DNA of 64,000 nt from the NCBI GenBank assembly GCA_965198725.1, contig CBDAPX010000002.1:62001-126000 (forward strand). The letters are read 5' to 3'. The position numbers and the translations under genes were made by a program. Position 1 is the stretch's first letter. The number at the start of each line of letters is the position of its first letter. Shown piece by piece: positions 9,336-18,416 of this stretch. Below the pieces are notes generated by a model that was not told the origin of the DNA, ran no database searches, and was given only the letters and a program-made list of their open reading frames with translations. The stretch is from CBDAPX01 sp965198725 (GTDB lineage Bacteria; Pseudomonadota; Alphaproteobacteria; Rhodobacterales; Rhodobacteraceae).

Positions 9336-10011
9336 CGCCCTTCGCCTGAAATCGATCACCAAGTCCTACAATGCGGGCAAACCCAACACAGTGGATGTGT
9401 TGCGCGGCATCGACCTCGATATTGCGGTCGGCGAGGTCGTCGCACTGGTCGCGCCATCGGGGGCGGGCAAGTCGACTTTGTTGCATGTCGCGGGGCTATT
9501 AGACACTTGTGACGGCGGCGAGGTCTGGATTGACGGTGCTCTGGTACAGGCCGGATCGGACCGCGCGCGCACAGCTTTGCGGCGGCAAAAAATCGGCTTT
9601 GTCTATCAGTTCCACCATCTTCTGCCGGAATTCACCGCGCAGGAAAATGTTGTGCTGCCACAATTGGCCAATGGGGTGCCGCGCGTGCAAGCAGATGCGC
9701 GGGCCTTGGATCTTTTGTCACGCGTTGGAGTGGATCACCGCGCTGGTCATCGGCCTGCGGCCCTGTCCGGCGGGGAACAACAGCGCGTCGCTTTTTGCCG
9801 CGCTTTGGCCAATCAACCGCGCGTTTTGCTGGCGGATGAGCCCACAGGCAACCTTGACCCGGATACGGCCGATCAGGTGTTTGCCGCACTGATGCAACTG
9901 GTGGCCGACACGGGCCTTTCTGCGCTGATTGCCACGCACAACCTTGAATTGGCGCGTCGGATGGATCGGATGGTCCGGCTGGATCAGGGGCAGATCACGC
10001 CAGTTGCGTAA
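9328..10011 (+). CDS. lolD: Lipoprotein-releasing ABC transporter ATPase LolD
   Basis: 227 residues. Walker A APSGAGKST near residue 44, signature LSGGEQQRV near 145, Walker B VLLADEPTGNLD near 165 and the switch histidine in ATHN near 203. It powers the LolC/E permease encoded just before it; the ATG at 9328 overlaps that stop by 8 bp, so translation is coupled. The 3' end overlaps the convergent DMT transporter gene by 17 bp. Confidence 0.94.
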   Translation: MSDALRLKSITKSYNAGKPNTVDVLRGIDLDIAVGEVVALVAPSGAGKSTLLHVAGLLDTCDGGEVWIDGALVQAGSDRARTALRRQKIGFVYQFHHLLPEFTAQENVVLPQLANGVPRVQADARALDLLSRVGVDHRAGHRPAALSGGEQQRVAFCRALANQPRVLLADEPTGNLDPDTADQVFAALMQLVADTGLSALIATHNLELARRMDRMVRLDQGQITPVA

Positions 10012-10429
10012 CCCAGACACCAACCGCCATCAGCGCAATGCCGCTGGCCCGGATCAGGGACAACGGGCTGACCTGTGCGCCAAACAGCCCAAAATGGTCG
10101 ATTGCCGCAGCACTGATCATCTGACACAGAAGGACAAAGAACACCGCATTCCCGACGCCAAAATGCGGCGCGATATAGGTGATGGTCAGCACGTAAAAGG
10201 CAATCAAGGCCCCACCCAAAAGCAGATGTTTTGGCGCGCTGATCACCGCTGCCAAGGCTTGTGGCCCGGTGATCAGCGTCGCCACGCTCGCCACCACCAA
10301 AGCCACGCAAAACAGGACCGCAGCCGCCGCCGAAGGTGCACCGATATGCTGACCCAGGGCGGCGTTTAATGCCGCAAGCAACGGCACACAAATCCCGGCC
10401 ACCAACATGATCAAAGCGTAATGCGTCAT
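9995..10429 (-). CDS. DMT-superfamily small membrane transporter (YdcZ/DUF606-like)
   Basis: 144 residues, about five hydrophobic helices, starting MTHYALIMLVAGICVPLLAA. It fits the half-size DUF606 (YdcZ) branch of drug/metabolite transporters, which often act as paired subunits; no partner gene is adjacent. The frame extends to 10459 but those ten residues are polar and precede the conserved start. Its last 17 bp overlap the 3' end of lolD on the other strand. Substrate unknown. Confidence 0.8.
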   Translation of the reverse strand: MTHYALIMLVAGICVPLLAALNAALGQHIGAPSAAAAVLFCVALVVASVATLITGPQALAAVISAPKHLLLGGALIAFYVLTITYIAPHFGVGNAVFFVLLCQMISAAAIDHFGLFGAQVSPLSLIRASGIALMAVGVWVTQLA

Positions 10430-10449
10430 TCTTCCCCCTTGCGCGCGGT

Positions 10450-11133
10450 TCAGTCGCAAATGCCGCGCACCTTAACATCTTCCCAAGGCAGGTAGACGTC
10501 GCTTTCCCGCCCCGCCGTGGGTAAGGCCGATACCGGCATCACCGCCGCCAGCATATCATGCAGCCGCGCAGTGCGGGCCGCGTCGGGCGCCAGCGCGCGA
10601 CAGCACACATATTCTTCCACGATCGAGGCCTGCTGTTCATACCCATAGCTCAGAAAGTCCGGTGTCCGGTCTATATCAAAAAGATAGGGGTCTTCTGTCG
10701 CGACATGTTCGGACGCGGCTTTCAGCGGGTGATACCCCGTCACTTTGCGGTTCTGCCATTGCCAGACATGCGTCAATTCATGCGCGATCAACATTGCTTC
10801 AACCAGAAAGAGCTTTTCCGGGTAATCCGGCGCATAATCCTCCAAGAACCACTGCTTGGTGAAATAGACCTTTTGGAACAGCGCAAGAGCGGCGGGCTTT
10901 GCGGTGACGATTTCCTCTTTCGGCGGGGGGGCGATCCGTTCTCGGCAGGTAACACGGGGACGCGCTTGCCGTTTGAAGGTCACCGATCCCAACGGTGCGC
11001 CGCGCACAAAACGGACCCGGTCCATGTTCAACCCTTCGCCGTGGATTTTGCTGGCAAAGGCCCGTTCGGTGTCGGTCAGAGGACGGCCACAACCGGCAAC
11101 CAGCAACAGGATCAGAAACACACGGAAAATCAT
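10450..11133 (-). CDS. Lipoprotein with HELTH motif (putative metallopeptidase-like)
   Basis: 227 residues. A lipoprotein signal peptide (MIFRVFLILLLVAGCG, lipobox LVAGC) predicts membrane anchoring. An internal HELTHVWQWQ motif near residue 118 is of the HExxH zinc-peptidase type with a plausible downstream acidic ligand (SIVEEY near residue 170). No well-known family name comes to mind; homologues in this order are usually left as hypothetical proteins. Catalysis is unproven. It is followed on the same strand by the DMT transporter, 20 bp away. Confidence 0.7.
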   Translation of the reverse strand: MIFRVFLILLLVAGCGRPLTDTERAFASKIHGEGLNMDRVRFVRGAPLGSVTFKRQARPRVTCRERIAPPPKEEIVTAKPAALALFQKVYFTKQWFLEDYAPDYPEKLFLVEAMLIAHELTHVWQWQNRKVTGYHPLKAASEHVATEDPYLFDIDRTPDFLSYGYEQQASIVEEYVCCRALAPDAARTARLHDMLAAVMPVSALPTAGRESDVYLPWEDVKVRGICD

Positions 11134-11175
11134 GGGTCGACGGTAGCTACAGTTCGCGGATCGGGATAGCGGTTT

Positions 11176-11838
11176 TTAAAGGCTCATGGCCAGAATCCGG
11201 CTGATTTCGGTCAGGGACCGCCCGGACTGATCCATCCAAGTGTTGAACGCCGCCTGAACCGCGCGCATCGAGGATTTGGATCCGGCGGGTTTGTCGATAA
11301 CCCCTTCGGCGATCAGTCGTCTGGTGACATCGCGCGACAGGATGAAACTGTCCCGCCCCATGAACCGCATCGCGTATTGTCCCGTTGTCCCGCCAAGGCG
11401 CGATCCCTTTGATTTCAAAAGCTCCAGCAGGCCAATGTAATCCTCAGACGGCCAACCGCCCAGAACTTGGCCTGCACCACCCTGATCGCGCAGGTCCATC
11501 AGCATCCCGGCGTTGTCCCGCACGGTGGCCAGCTTTGCCCCGTTGCGCACGACCCGTGTATCCTGAAGCAGGGAGTCGAACTCATCTTCGGGCATGAACA
11601 CACATCGGCCGAGCTCAAACCCATGAAACGCGGCCTCAAACCCGTCCCACTTGGCCTCGATCACCTTCCAGTTAAATCCGGCCTGAAAGATGCATTTGGT
11701 CAACGTCGCCAGCCATCTGTCTTCGGGGATGGTGGCAAGCGTCTCGGCAGGCTCGGTTTTGCCCAACTTCGCTTCAAGCGCGTCGCGCCCCCCGTGCCGG
11801 TCCGCCGCGATCGCAATAATGTCGTCGAGATGTCGCAT
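11176..11838 (-). CDS. DNA-3-methyladenine glycosylase I (Tag) family protein
   Basis: 220 residues with the helical HhH-GPD-like architecture of the Tag family: a CIFQAGFNWKVIEAKWDGFEAAF segment around residues 49-71 and a downstream helical bundle. Tag enzymes excise N3-alkylated adenine in base-excision repair. This variant is the divergent alphaproteobacterial branch, and I cannot see the full zinc-snap cysteine set of E. coli Tag, so its activity could differ. It follows the glycosyltransferase gene on the same strand with a 26-bp gap. Confidence 0.75.
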   Translation of the reverse strand: MRHLDDIIAIAADRHGGRDALEAKLGKTEPAETLATIPEDRWLATLTKCIFQAGFNWKVIEAKWDGFEAAFHGFELGRCVFMPEDEFDSLLQDTRVVRNGAKLATVRDNAGMLMDLRDQGGAGQVLGGWPSEDYIGLLELLKSKGSRLGGTTGQYAMRFMGRDSFILSRDVTRRLIAEGVIDKPAGSKSSMRAVQAAFNTWMDQSGRSLTEISRILAMSL

Positions 11839-11864
11839 CCCATACCCTAGCTGCGGGATCGGCG

Positions 11865-12758
11865 TCAGAGCAAGCCGCGCAACCGGTTGGGTATGACGAT
11901 GCGGGTCAGGGTCGCATCCATGCGCTTGGTGCTGATCATGACGTCATAGGGTGGTTTCGACCGGGCCTTGTCCAACAAAGCAACACAGCCCTCAAACCCG
12001 TCCGAGACGTCCAGCAGGGTGGCGGTTTCGAATTTCTCGAACTCCTTGCGTCGGATGACAAAAGGATTGGCCCAGTTGATCCAGAACCGGTTGCGCACCT
12101 CGACGGGATCGTCCGCGTCCTGATTTCGTTTCCGCGACTCCGTAACGATATCGCGCCGCGCCATCATCCGATCCGCGTAGTCTGGCGTGACGTAATGCAG
12201 ATGGAGCAGCAGGATATCGGGGTCGAGGTCGAAGGTCCCAGCCAGAATACCATGCCCGCCCACGGTGTAATCCACCGGCGTGCGGGCGATGCAGGGTTTG
12301 GTGTACCTCGCACTCAGCATCGCCTCTGGATGCTGCTCCAGGATCGGGCGGTCATCCGTGGTTTTCCCGGCCTCGGACGGGATGAGGTTCAGACAGACGG
12401 GCGCAATGGCGTCAGCCGCGCTGTCCTTGGCGGCCAGATGCGCCACAAGGTTCTCCGCGTCACCGATATAGACGAGGAATTCGTCGACATCCGTGCAGAC
12501 AACCCGGTCATAAAAAGCGAGCAACCCGCGCAGGACGCCGCCCAGAAGGTCCCAGCGGCGGCGCGTCAGATCGATGGTCACCTCATCCCGGGGCACATGA
12601 ATGAGGTTGCACCCCGCCGCGATGCGGTCAATTTCCGGGTCGCCGCCATGATTGATCACGTAAAGCTGGGATTTTGGAACAATCGCCGCGTTATGCGCGA
12701 CCCATTTTTCCAAGAGCCAATAATCGCGCCACACCATCGTCAGAAAAGCCAGACGCAT
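11865..12758 (-). CDS. Glycosyltransferase family 2-like protein
   Basis: 297 residues. The start MRLAFLTMVWRDYWLLEKWV and the acidic VVCTDVDEFLVYI motif near residue 89 are hallmarks of the Glyco_tranf_2_4 family, often encoded with surface-polysaccharide genes. It lies 3 bp after an FkbM-type methyltransferase gene and is probably co-transcribed with it, suggesting joint modification of a cell-surface or secreted glycan. Substrates unknown. Confidence 0.85.
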   Translation of the reverse strand: MRLAFLTMVWRDYWLLEKWVAHNAAIVPKSQLYVINHGGDPEIDRIAAGCNLIHVPRDEVTIDLTRRRWDLLGGVLRGLLAFYDRVVCTDVDEFLVYIGDAENLVAHLAAKDSAADAIAPVCLNLIPSEAGKTTDDRPILEQHPEAMLSARYTKPCIARTPVDYTVGGHGILAGTFDLDPDILLLHLHYVTPDYADRMMARRDIVTESRKRNQDADDPVEVRNRFWINWANPFVIRRKEFEKFETATLLDVSDGFEGCVALLDKARSKPPYDVMISTKRMDATLTRIVIPNRLRGLL

Positions 12759-12761
12759 GGG

Positions 12762-13565
12762 TTATGTCCTTTTGAACAGCGCGTTGGTGCCAAAATCTCC
12801 GACCTGCCGATATCCTCGATCGGCCAGAATGTCGTCGAGCGGATGCACCCAACTGTCGCGATGGGCCACTTCGAAATAGATCAAGGCCGGCTTAGGGGCC
12901 GCGTCATCGCTCAGAAGCGGGGCAATCACCCGATCTTCGAGGCCTTCAACATCCACCTTCAGAAAATCGACCTGCGTCACGTTGGCCTCCGCAAGGCAGG
13001 TCGCCAGTGGGCGGACTTGGACCAATACGCCCTCGCTGCCATTGTCATAACTGACATTTACACGGGCCTGACCCAAATTGCCATTGCGCGGAAACCGCAG
13101 GGTACTTTGCCCCTCGGCATCCGACACGGCACAATCGAGCACCGTCACGTGCGCCATATTGTTCAACGCGATATTGGCCCGCAGCCGTTCGATCATTTCC
13201 GGGTTCGGTTCAAAAAGAATGGCCTGCGACTGTGCCCCGGCAGCGGCAAGGATCGGAAGCGAGAACGCCCCAGCATTCGCACCAACATCCACAATGGTCA
13301 CATCACGCCCTTGAAGCCGCGCGCGGATATCTTCTGTTTCGGTGTGTTCGGGCAAGGCCAAATCGCGCCACATCACGTATTCGGTCCAGTTGTTTTTTGG
13401 ATAGACGACGAAGTCTGTGTCGAGGATCTGGACGCGCGACGGCGGTAAGATCTTTTGCAAGCGCCGAATGACACGCGGTTTGTCCGACAAAAGCGCGAAA
13501 ATCTCGCGAATTTTGGCTTCCATGGCGGCATCGGCCACGGGTTCTTCATTGGGTTTACTGCTCAT
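12762..13565 (-). CDS. FkbM-family methyltransferase
   Basis: 267 residues. The SAM-binding motif VDVGANAGAFSLPIL lies near residue 95, then LFEPNPEMIERLRANI and the FkbM hallmark VDFLKVDVEGLED near residue 200. FkbM enzymes O-methylate small molecules or sugars. The adjacent glycosyltransferase implies a glycan substrate. It is the first gene of a two-gene unit reading away from parE; the 315-bp gap upstream holds several stem-loops. Confidence 0.92.
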   Translation of the reverse strand: MSSKPNEEPVADAAMEAKIREIFALLSDKPRVIRRLQKILPPSRVQILDTDFVVYPKNNWTEYVMWRDLALPEHTETEDIRARLQGRDVTIVDVGANAGAFSLPILAAAGAQSQAILFEPNPEMIERLRANIALNNMAHVTVLDCAVSDAEGQSTLRFPRNGNLGQARVNVSYDNGSEGVLVQVRPLATCLAEANVTQVDFLKVDVEGLEDRVIAPLLSDDAAPKPALIYFEVAHRDSWVHPLDDILADRGYRQVGDFGTNALFKRT

Positions 13566-13717
13566 GCGCGTGCCGCTTTGGGTTGCGTTGACCGAAAGGT
13601 TACGCTGCGCAACTCAGGGAATCAAGGGACCCTGAAGGGCATCAATGCTGGGCCGTGCAACATGCGTTCTGTGCCAACGTTGGGCTGCGGCTTTGACGTA
13701 GTTGGTTCAAAATCTTA

Positions 13718-13734
13718 CCCGGCCGTAAGCCGGG
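13718..13734. repeat. Stem-loop CCCGGC/GCCGGG
   Basis: A 6-bp perfect stem with a 5-nt loop. On the minus strand it is followed by TAAGATTTT, so it could be a secondary terminator behind parE. Confidence 0.45.
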
Positions 13735-13736
13735 CG

Positions 13737-13762
13737 GCGCCCGACCTCCCCCCGGAGGGCGC
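13737..13762. repeat. Hairpin matching the parE terminator in inverted orientation
   Basis: GCGCCC and GGGCGC arms enclose a loop that includes a run of six C. Its two outer blocks (11 and 9 nt) are exactly complementary to the terminator arm block at 13834-13853, leaving the C6 as a bulge. Confidence 0.5.
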
Positions 13763-13829
13763 GATGGCGATGTCGTCATTCGTACTCACAGCAGCGATGC
13801 TTGAGAGACCTGCGGCTTAAACACAGAGT

Positions 13830-13853
13830 AAAAGCGCCCTCCAGGTCGGGCGC
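13830..13853 (-). terminator. Intrinsic terminator of parE
   Basis: On the minus strand a GCGCCC/GGGCGC stem with an 8-nt loop is followed immediately by TTTTAC. It lies 28 bp after the parE stop. Confidence 0.65.
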
Positions 13854-13880
13854 GACCCTCTAGCGTCTATCTTATCGGTG

Positions 13881-15839
13881 TCAAACGTCCAGCTCTTCCA
13901 CGAACCGCGCGTTTTCTTGGATGTATTGGAACCGCAATTCCGGTTTTTTGCCCATCAGCCGTTCCACCAGATCGCCGGTTTCGCCCGGTTCGTCTTCGTC
14001 AATCGTTACGCGGATCAGTTTGCGTGAGGCGGGGTCCATCGTGGTTTCTTTCAGGTCCTTGGCGTCCATTTCACCAAGGCCTTTAAACCGCGATACGTCG
14101 ATTTTGCCTTTGCCACCCAGCCCTTTTTCAAGCCATGCGTCCCGTTCCCGTTCATCAAGGCAATAAACCCGCTTGGCCCCTTGCGTCAGCCGATAAAGCG
14201 GCGGGCAGGCGAGATAGAGGTGGCCCGCATCGATCATGGGCCGCATCTGGGTGAAGAAAAACGTCATCAACAGCGAGGCAATATGCGCGCCGTCGACATC
14301 CGCATCGGTCATGATGATGACCTTGTCATAGCGCAAATCGTCGATGTTGAATTTGGTGCCCAGCCCAACACCCAGCGCCTGTGTCAGGTCCGATATTTCG
14401 GCGTTGGAGCCGAGCTTGGACGACGCCGCGCCCAGAACGTTCAGGATCTTGCCGCGCAAGGGCAAAAGAGCCTGAAGCTTGCGGTCACGGGCCATTTTGG
14501 CGCTGCCGCCGGCGCTGTCGCCTTCGACAATGAATAATTCCGTGCCGTCGCGCGTTGTCGCAGAGCAATCCACCAGTTTACCGGGAAGGCGGAGTTTCTT
14601 AGTGGCGGATTTGCGTTGTGTTTCCTTCTCGGCCCTCCGGCGGAGGCGTTCTTCGGCCCGGAGCACCAGAAAGTCGAGGATCGCCCCCGCCGATTTGGTA
14701 TCGGCGGCCAGCCAATTGTCAAAGTGATCGCGGACAGAGTTTTCCACGAGCCGCTGCGCCTCGACCGTGGCCAATCGGTCCTTGGTCTGGCCCACGAACT
14801 CCGGTTCACGGATGAAACAGCTGACCAGCGCACAGCCACCGGTGATCAGGTCATCGCGCGTGATCTGTTGTGCTTTCTTGTTTGATGTCAGCTCGCCATA
14901 GGCCTTGATGCCCTTCAGGATCGCGGCCCAAAAGCCTGCAACATGGGTGCCGCCTTCGGGAGTAGGCACGGTGTTACAATAGGACTGGATAAACCCATCG
15001 CGGGACGAGGTCCAATTGATCGCCCATTCGACCTTGCCCGCGGTGTTGAATTTTTCACCAAAATCCACCGTCCCGGCAAAAGGCGCGTCGGCATAAGTCG
15101 AGGCGGTGCCGAGCGTTTCTGATAGGTAATCAGATAGGCCTCCGGGAAAGTGAAACGTCGCCTCGGTCGGGGTTTCGCCGTCATCAATGGCGGATTTCCA
15201 CCGGATTTCGACGCCTGAGAACAGATAGGCTTTGGACCTGATCGATTTGAACAGCCGCGCGGGTTTGAACCGGTGCTGGCCAAAGATCTCTGGATCGGCG
15301 TGGAAGGTGACGGTGGTGCCGCGCCGGTTGGGTGCGGCGCCAATCTCGGCCACCGGGCCTTGCGGCAATCCGCGCGAAAAACGCTGTTCAAAGAGTTTGC
15401 GGTCGCGGGCAACCTGAACAACCATGCTGTCTGACAGGGCGTTCACGACCGAAGCGCCCACACCGTGAAGCCCGCCCGAGGTTTCATAGGCCTTGCCCGA
15501 GAATTTGCCGCCCGCGTGCAACGTGCACAGGATAACCTCTAGTGCGGATTTTTCCGGAAATTTCGGGTGCGGATCGATCGGAATACCCCGGCCATTGTCG
15601 CGGACGGTCAGCGCATAGTCTTCATGCAGCTCAACCTCGATCCGGTTGGCGTGGCCTGCGACGGCTTCATCCATCGAGTTGTCGAGGATTTCGGCCACCA
15701 TATGGTGCAGCGCCCGTTCGTCGGTTCCGCCAATATACATACCCGGCCGTTTACGGACCGGTTCAAGTCCTTCCAACACCTCGATCGAAGAGGCGTCATA
15801 GGTTTGCGAAGCGGGGTTTGACAACAGGTCGTCGGGCAT
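13881..15839 (-). CDS. parE: DNA topoisomerase IV subunit B
   Basis: 652 residues. GHKL ATPase motifs: EILDNSMDEAV (N box) near residue 50, DNGRGIPID near 82 and GGLHGVGASVVNALS near 121. The Toprim domain shows EGDSAGGSA near residue 433 and MTDADVDGAHI near 505; the C-terminal ending is of ParE rather than GyrB length (GyrB is about 800 residues). It decatenates daughter chromosomes with ParC. ATG 15839 is chosen; the frame continues to a GTG at 15872 without a ribosome site. Confidence 0.94.
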   Translation of the reverse strand: MPDDLLSNPASQTYDASSIEVLEGLEPVRKRPGMYIGGTDERALHHMVAEILDNSMDEAVAGHANRIEVELHEDYALTVRDNGRGIPIDPHPKFPEKSALEVILCTLHAGGKFSGKAYETSGGLHGVGASVVNALSDSMVVQVARDRKLFEQRFSRGLPQGPVAEIGAAPNRRGTTVTFHADPEIFGQHRFKPARLFKSIRSKAYLFSGVEIRWKSAIDDGETPTEATFHFPGGLSDYLSETLGTASTYADAPFAGTVDFGEKFNTAGKVEWAINWTSSRDGFIQSYCNTVPTPEGGTHVAGFWAAILKGIKAYGELTSNKKAQQITRDDLITGGCALVSCFIREPEFVGQTKDRLATVEAQRLVENSVRDHFDNWLAADTKSAGAILDFLVLRAEERLRRRAEKETQRKSATKKLRLPGKLVDCSATTRDGTELFIVEGDSAGGSAKMARDRKLQALLPLRGKILNVLGAASSKLGSNAEISDLTQALGVGLGTKFNIDDLRYDKVIIMTDADVDGAHIASLLMTFFFTQMRPMIDAGHLYLACPPLYRLTQGAKRVYCLDERERDAWLEKGLGGKGKIDVSRFKGLGEMDAKDLKETTMDPASRKLIRVTIDEDEPGETGDLVERLMGKKPELRFQYIQENARFVEELDV

Positions 15840-16004
15840 CGGCAGCTGCTCATTCTTTTTGATTGGCCCCACTATGCCAGAGCGATGCGGGTGAGGGAAG
15901 GGCGGGCTTGCGTCCGCGATGGGCTGTCATTTGACACGGATCAACGTGGCGCAGCTTTGCACGGTCTAAGGTCTGGATCTGAAAAAACAGGAAAGGAGCC
16001 TGCC

Positions 16005-16916
16005 GTGTCGATGCGTGTTGAGAATGCCGAACCCTTACCCCAAGGCCTGACAGCGCCCTCAAAACCCGTTGCGGCCGTGCAAAACGGGTTTGAAACCGGG
16101 CATTACCCTTACAAAGATCGGCTGTCGCGGCAAGTCTATGAGCGCGAGAAGGCGCAGCTGCAGGCAGAGTTGTTGAAGGTTCAGCTCTGGGCGCAAGATG
16201 TCGGCGAACGGTTTGCTATTTTGTTTGAAGGCCGGGATGCGGCGGGCAAGGGCGGCACGATCAAACGTTTTATGGAACATCTCAACCCCCGTCAGGCGCG
16301 GGTTGTTGCGCTGAACAAACCGACGTGGGAGGAAAAGGGGCAGTGGTATTTCCAACGTTATATCAACGAGCTGCCCACAGTTGGTGAAATGGTGTTTTAT
16401 GACCGCTCCTGGTACAACCGGGCCGGGGTCGAACGGGTCATGGGGTTTTGTTCGGCCAACGAATACATGGAATTCATGCGCCAAACGCCAGAGCTGGAAC
16501 GGATGTTGGTTCGGTCCGGCATCCGGCTTTACAAATACTGGTTCTCGGTGACCCGCGACGAACAGAAACGCCGCTTTAAGTCGCGGGAAACCGATCCGCT
16601 GAAACAGTGGAAACTGTCGCCGATTGACAAGGCATCGTTGGGCAAATGGGATGACTACACCGAGGCCAAGGAAGCCATGTTCTTTTATACGGATACTGCG
16701 GATGCGCCTTGGACGGTGATCAAGTCAAACGATAAGAAACGCGCGCGGTTGAATTGCATGCGGCATTTCCTGTCGAGCATCGACTATCCGGACAAGGATT
16801 GGGACGTCGTGGGCAGGCCCGATCCCTTAATTGTCGGACGGGCGGATCAGGTCATCCACCGATCAGAGCATATTCTGGGCACCGCTTTGCACCCGGATCA
16901 GCGTTTGTCGTCATAA
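16005..16916 (+). CDS. ppk2: Polyphosphate kinase 2
   Basis: About 303 residues. Walker A GRDAAGKGGTIKR near residue 80 and the lid/Walker B region MVFYDRSWYNRAGVERVMGF near 128 are diagnostic for PPK2. It interconverts polyphosphate and nucleoside di/triphosphates. AGGAG at 15994-15998 is 6 nt from GTG 16005 and 12 nt from ATG 16011, so GTG 16005 is the better start. The gene is divergent from parE and ends 13 bp before the convergent GST gene. Confidence 0.94.
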   Translation: MSMRVENAEPLPQGLTAPSKPVAAVQNGFETGHYPYKDRLSRQVYEREKAQLQAELLKVQLWAQDVGERFAILFEGRDAAGKGGTIKRFMEHLNPRQARVVALNKPTWEEKGQWYFQRYINELPTVGEMVFYDRSWYNRAGVERVMGFCSANEYMEFMRQTPELERMLVRSGIRLYKYWFSVTRDEQKRRFKSRETDPLKQWKLSPIDKASLGKWDDYTEAKEAMFFYTDTADAPWTVIKSNDKKRARLNCMRHFLSSIDYPDKDWDVVGRPDPLIVGRADQVIHRSEHILGTALHPDQRLSS

Positions 16917-16929
16917 GACTGCCGTCGCT

Positions 16930-17541
16930 TCAATCCCCACCGGCGCGGATCAGCGCGTCCTGAAATGCGGGACGCGCCTGCATTGCCGTGTTGAAGGCGG
17001 CGATGCTTGGGTATTCTTCGTCGCGGCCTAAACGAGAGACCACGCCGCAGGGAAAGCTCAGCATGATATCGGCGGCCGACAAGGTATCCATCACGAAGTG
17101 TCCAGAGGGGCGTAGCCCAGCTTCGAGATAGTCAAAATGGCTTTTCAATTCGGCCTGAATACGAGGTTGAAGGGGGGCGCCAGCCTCGCCCAAAAGACCG
17201 ACATACAGGTTCAGAAGGATCGGCGTCATGACTGATCCTTCGGCAGAATGCATCCATTCAAGGTGTTTGACATATTCGGGCGTATTCGGTGCCGGGACCA
17301 TATCGGGCGCGTATTGGGCGCACAGGTATTCGACAATCGCACCGGATTCCGTGATCAAATGGCCGTCCGCCTCGATCATCGGGGATTTGCCCAGCGGATG
17401 AACCGCCCGCAGGCTGTCGGGGGCAAGGCGGGTTTTCGCGTCCCGCTCATACCGGATGACGTCATAGTCGGCGCCGCATTCTTCCAGCAGCCACAGAATG
17501 CGTAGGGAACGGGAATGATTGAGGTGATGAACGCGGATCAT
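16930..17541 (-). CDS. Glutathione S-transferase
   Basis: 203 residues. The N-terminal thioredoxin-fold domain contains HHLNHSRSLRILWLLEECG (glutathione-binding serine region near residues 8-12) and the cis-Pro/ESGAIVEYL motif near residue 65; a helical C-terminal domain follows. It conjugates or reduces glutathione adducts in the cytosol. It overlaps the upstream alpha/beta hydrolase by 4 bp, suggesting a two-gene detoxification unit. Confidence 0.92.
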   Translation of the reverse strand: MIRVHHLNHSRSLRILWLLEECGADYDVIRYERDAKTRLAPDSLRAVHPLGKSPMIEADGHLITESGAIVEYLCAQYAPDMVPAPNTPEYVKHLEWMHSAEGSVMTPILLNLYVGLLGEAGAPLQPRIQAELKSHFDYLEAGLRPSGHFVMDTLSAADIMLSFPCGVVSRLGRDEEYPSIAAFNTAMQARPAFQDALIRAGGD

Positions 17542-18416
17542 TTTGGGTGCCAGTCCTTAACGGCTTGGGCGATCTGTTCGGGAATTTGATGGCAAATCCA
17601 GTGATTGGCGTCTGCAAAATGCACGCGTGTCAGGTCGGGGGCATAATCCTCCAACCCTGCCGTCGCGGCGGGTAACAGCGCCGTATCTTTGTCGCCCCAT
17701 AAAAGCAGATGCGGACATTGCACCATCAGGTTCTCCCGAGGCAGGTCAGGCACATCGGTGATCGGCTCTCCGGGTTTGGCGACCATCAAGGGCGAGGCGC
17801 GATACCAGTGGATCATGGTTTTTAGGCGATTATCCCGCGCCCATTCGGTCAGATAGGCGTCCTGCTTTTCCGGTGTCAGCCAATCGGTATCCATCTTGGC
17901 CAGAAAAAGGTTGCGCATCTTGGCAAATTCATTGGCTGACAGAATGTCTTCTGATCCATCCTGGCGCAGGAAAAGGATATATTGTGACGCTTCGGTTTGG
18001 GCCCCACCCGCTGCCATTTCGCGCTGAAACGGGGCCGGGTGTACGCCGTTGGCAATGATCAGGCGGGACGTTCGTTCCGGGGCCATGATGGCAAGACCAT
18101 AGGCCACCGCGGCCCCCCAATCATGCCCGAACACGGTGACCGGGCCGCCAACAACTTGATCGATCAGGGCCATCATGTCGCCCACCAGTTTCGGTGTCTT
18201 GTAAAGGCTCACATCATCCGGTGCCCAGCTTTGGCCGTACCCCCGCTGATCCGGTGCAATGCAATAGAACCGGTCGGTCAGGTGGGGTGCCAGATCGGCC
18301 CATGCACCGCCATATTCCGGAAAGCCATGAAGCAGCAGCAGCGGCTGTTTTTCCGGGTCACCCCAGAAGCGGACAAAGAACGGGTTACCGTTCAATTCAA
18401 GCAGTTCGGTTTTCAT
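17538..18416 (-). CDS. Alpha/beta hydrolase (epoxide hydrolase/dehalogenase-like)
   Basis: 292 residues. The oxyanion motif HGFPEYGGAW lies near residue 30, and the nucleophile elbow VFGHDWGAAVAYG near residue 95 has Asp where serine hydrolases have Ser. That Asp nucleophile points to the epoxide hydrolase or haloalkane/haloacetate dehalogenase branch. The catalytic His is in DANHWICHQ near the C-terminus. Translationally coupled to the GST gene. Exact substrate unknown. Confidence 0.88.
   Translation of the reverse strand: MKTELLELNGNPFFVRFWGDPEKQPLLLLHGFPEYGGAWADLAPHLTDRFYCIAPDQRGYGQSWAPDDVSLYKTPKLVGDMMALIDQVVGGPVTVFGHDWGAAVAYGLAIMAPERTSRLIIANGVHPAPFQREMAAGGAQTEASQYILFLRQDGSEDILSANEFAKMRNLFLAKMDTDWLTPEKQDAYLTEWARDNRLKTMIHWYRASPLMVAKPGEPITDVPDLPRENLMVQCPHLLLWGDKDTALLPAATAGLEDYAPDLTRVHFADANHWICHQIPEQIAQAVKDWHPK

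Larger units (their letters stand above)
13566..13880. other. 315-bp intergenic region with three stem-loops
   Basis: This gap between parE and the FkbM gene has no convincing ORF. It contains three GC-rich hairpins (13718-13734, 13737-13762, 13834-13853). The arms of the second also pair with the third, so the segment 13737-13853 could fold as one long stem closing a 71-nt loop. The part nearest parE acts as its terminator; the rest could be the leader of the FkbM transcript or a small RNA. No known RNA family was recognised. Confidence 0.5.

Noticed and set aside
12195..13448. 417-codon frame antisense to the glycosyltransferase and FkbM genes
   Set aside because: Composition and overlap show it is a shadow of two real genes.
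13718..13853. SRP RNA, 6S RNA or riboswitch
   Set aside because: None of the conserved core motifs I know is present; only simple GC hairpins are.
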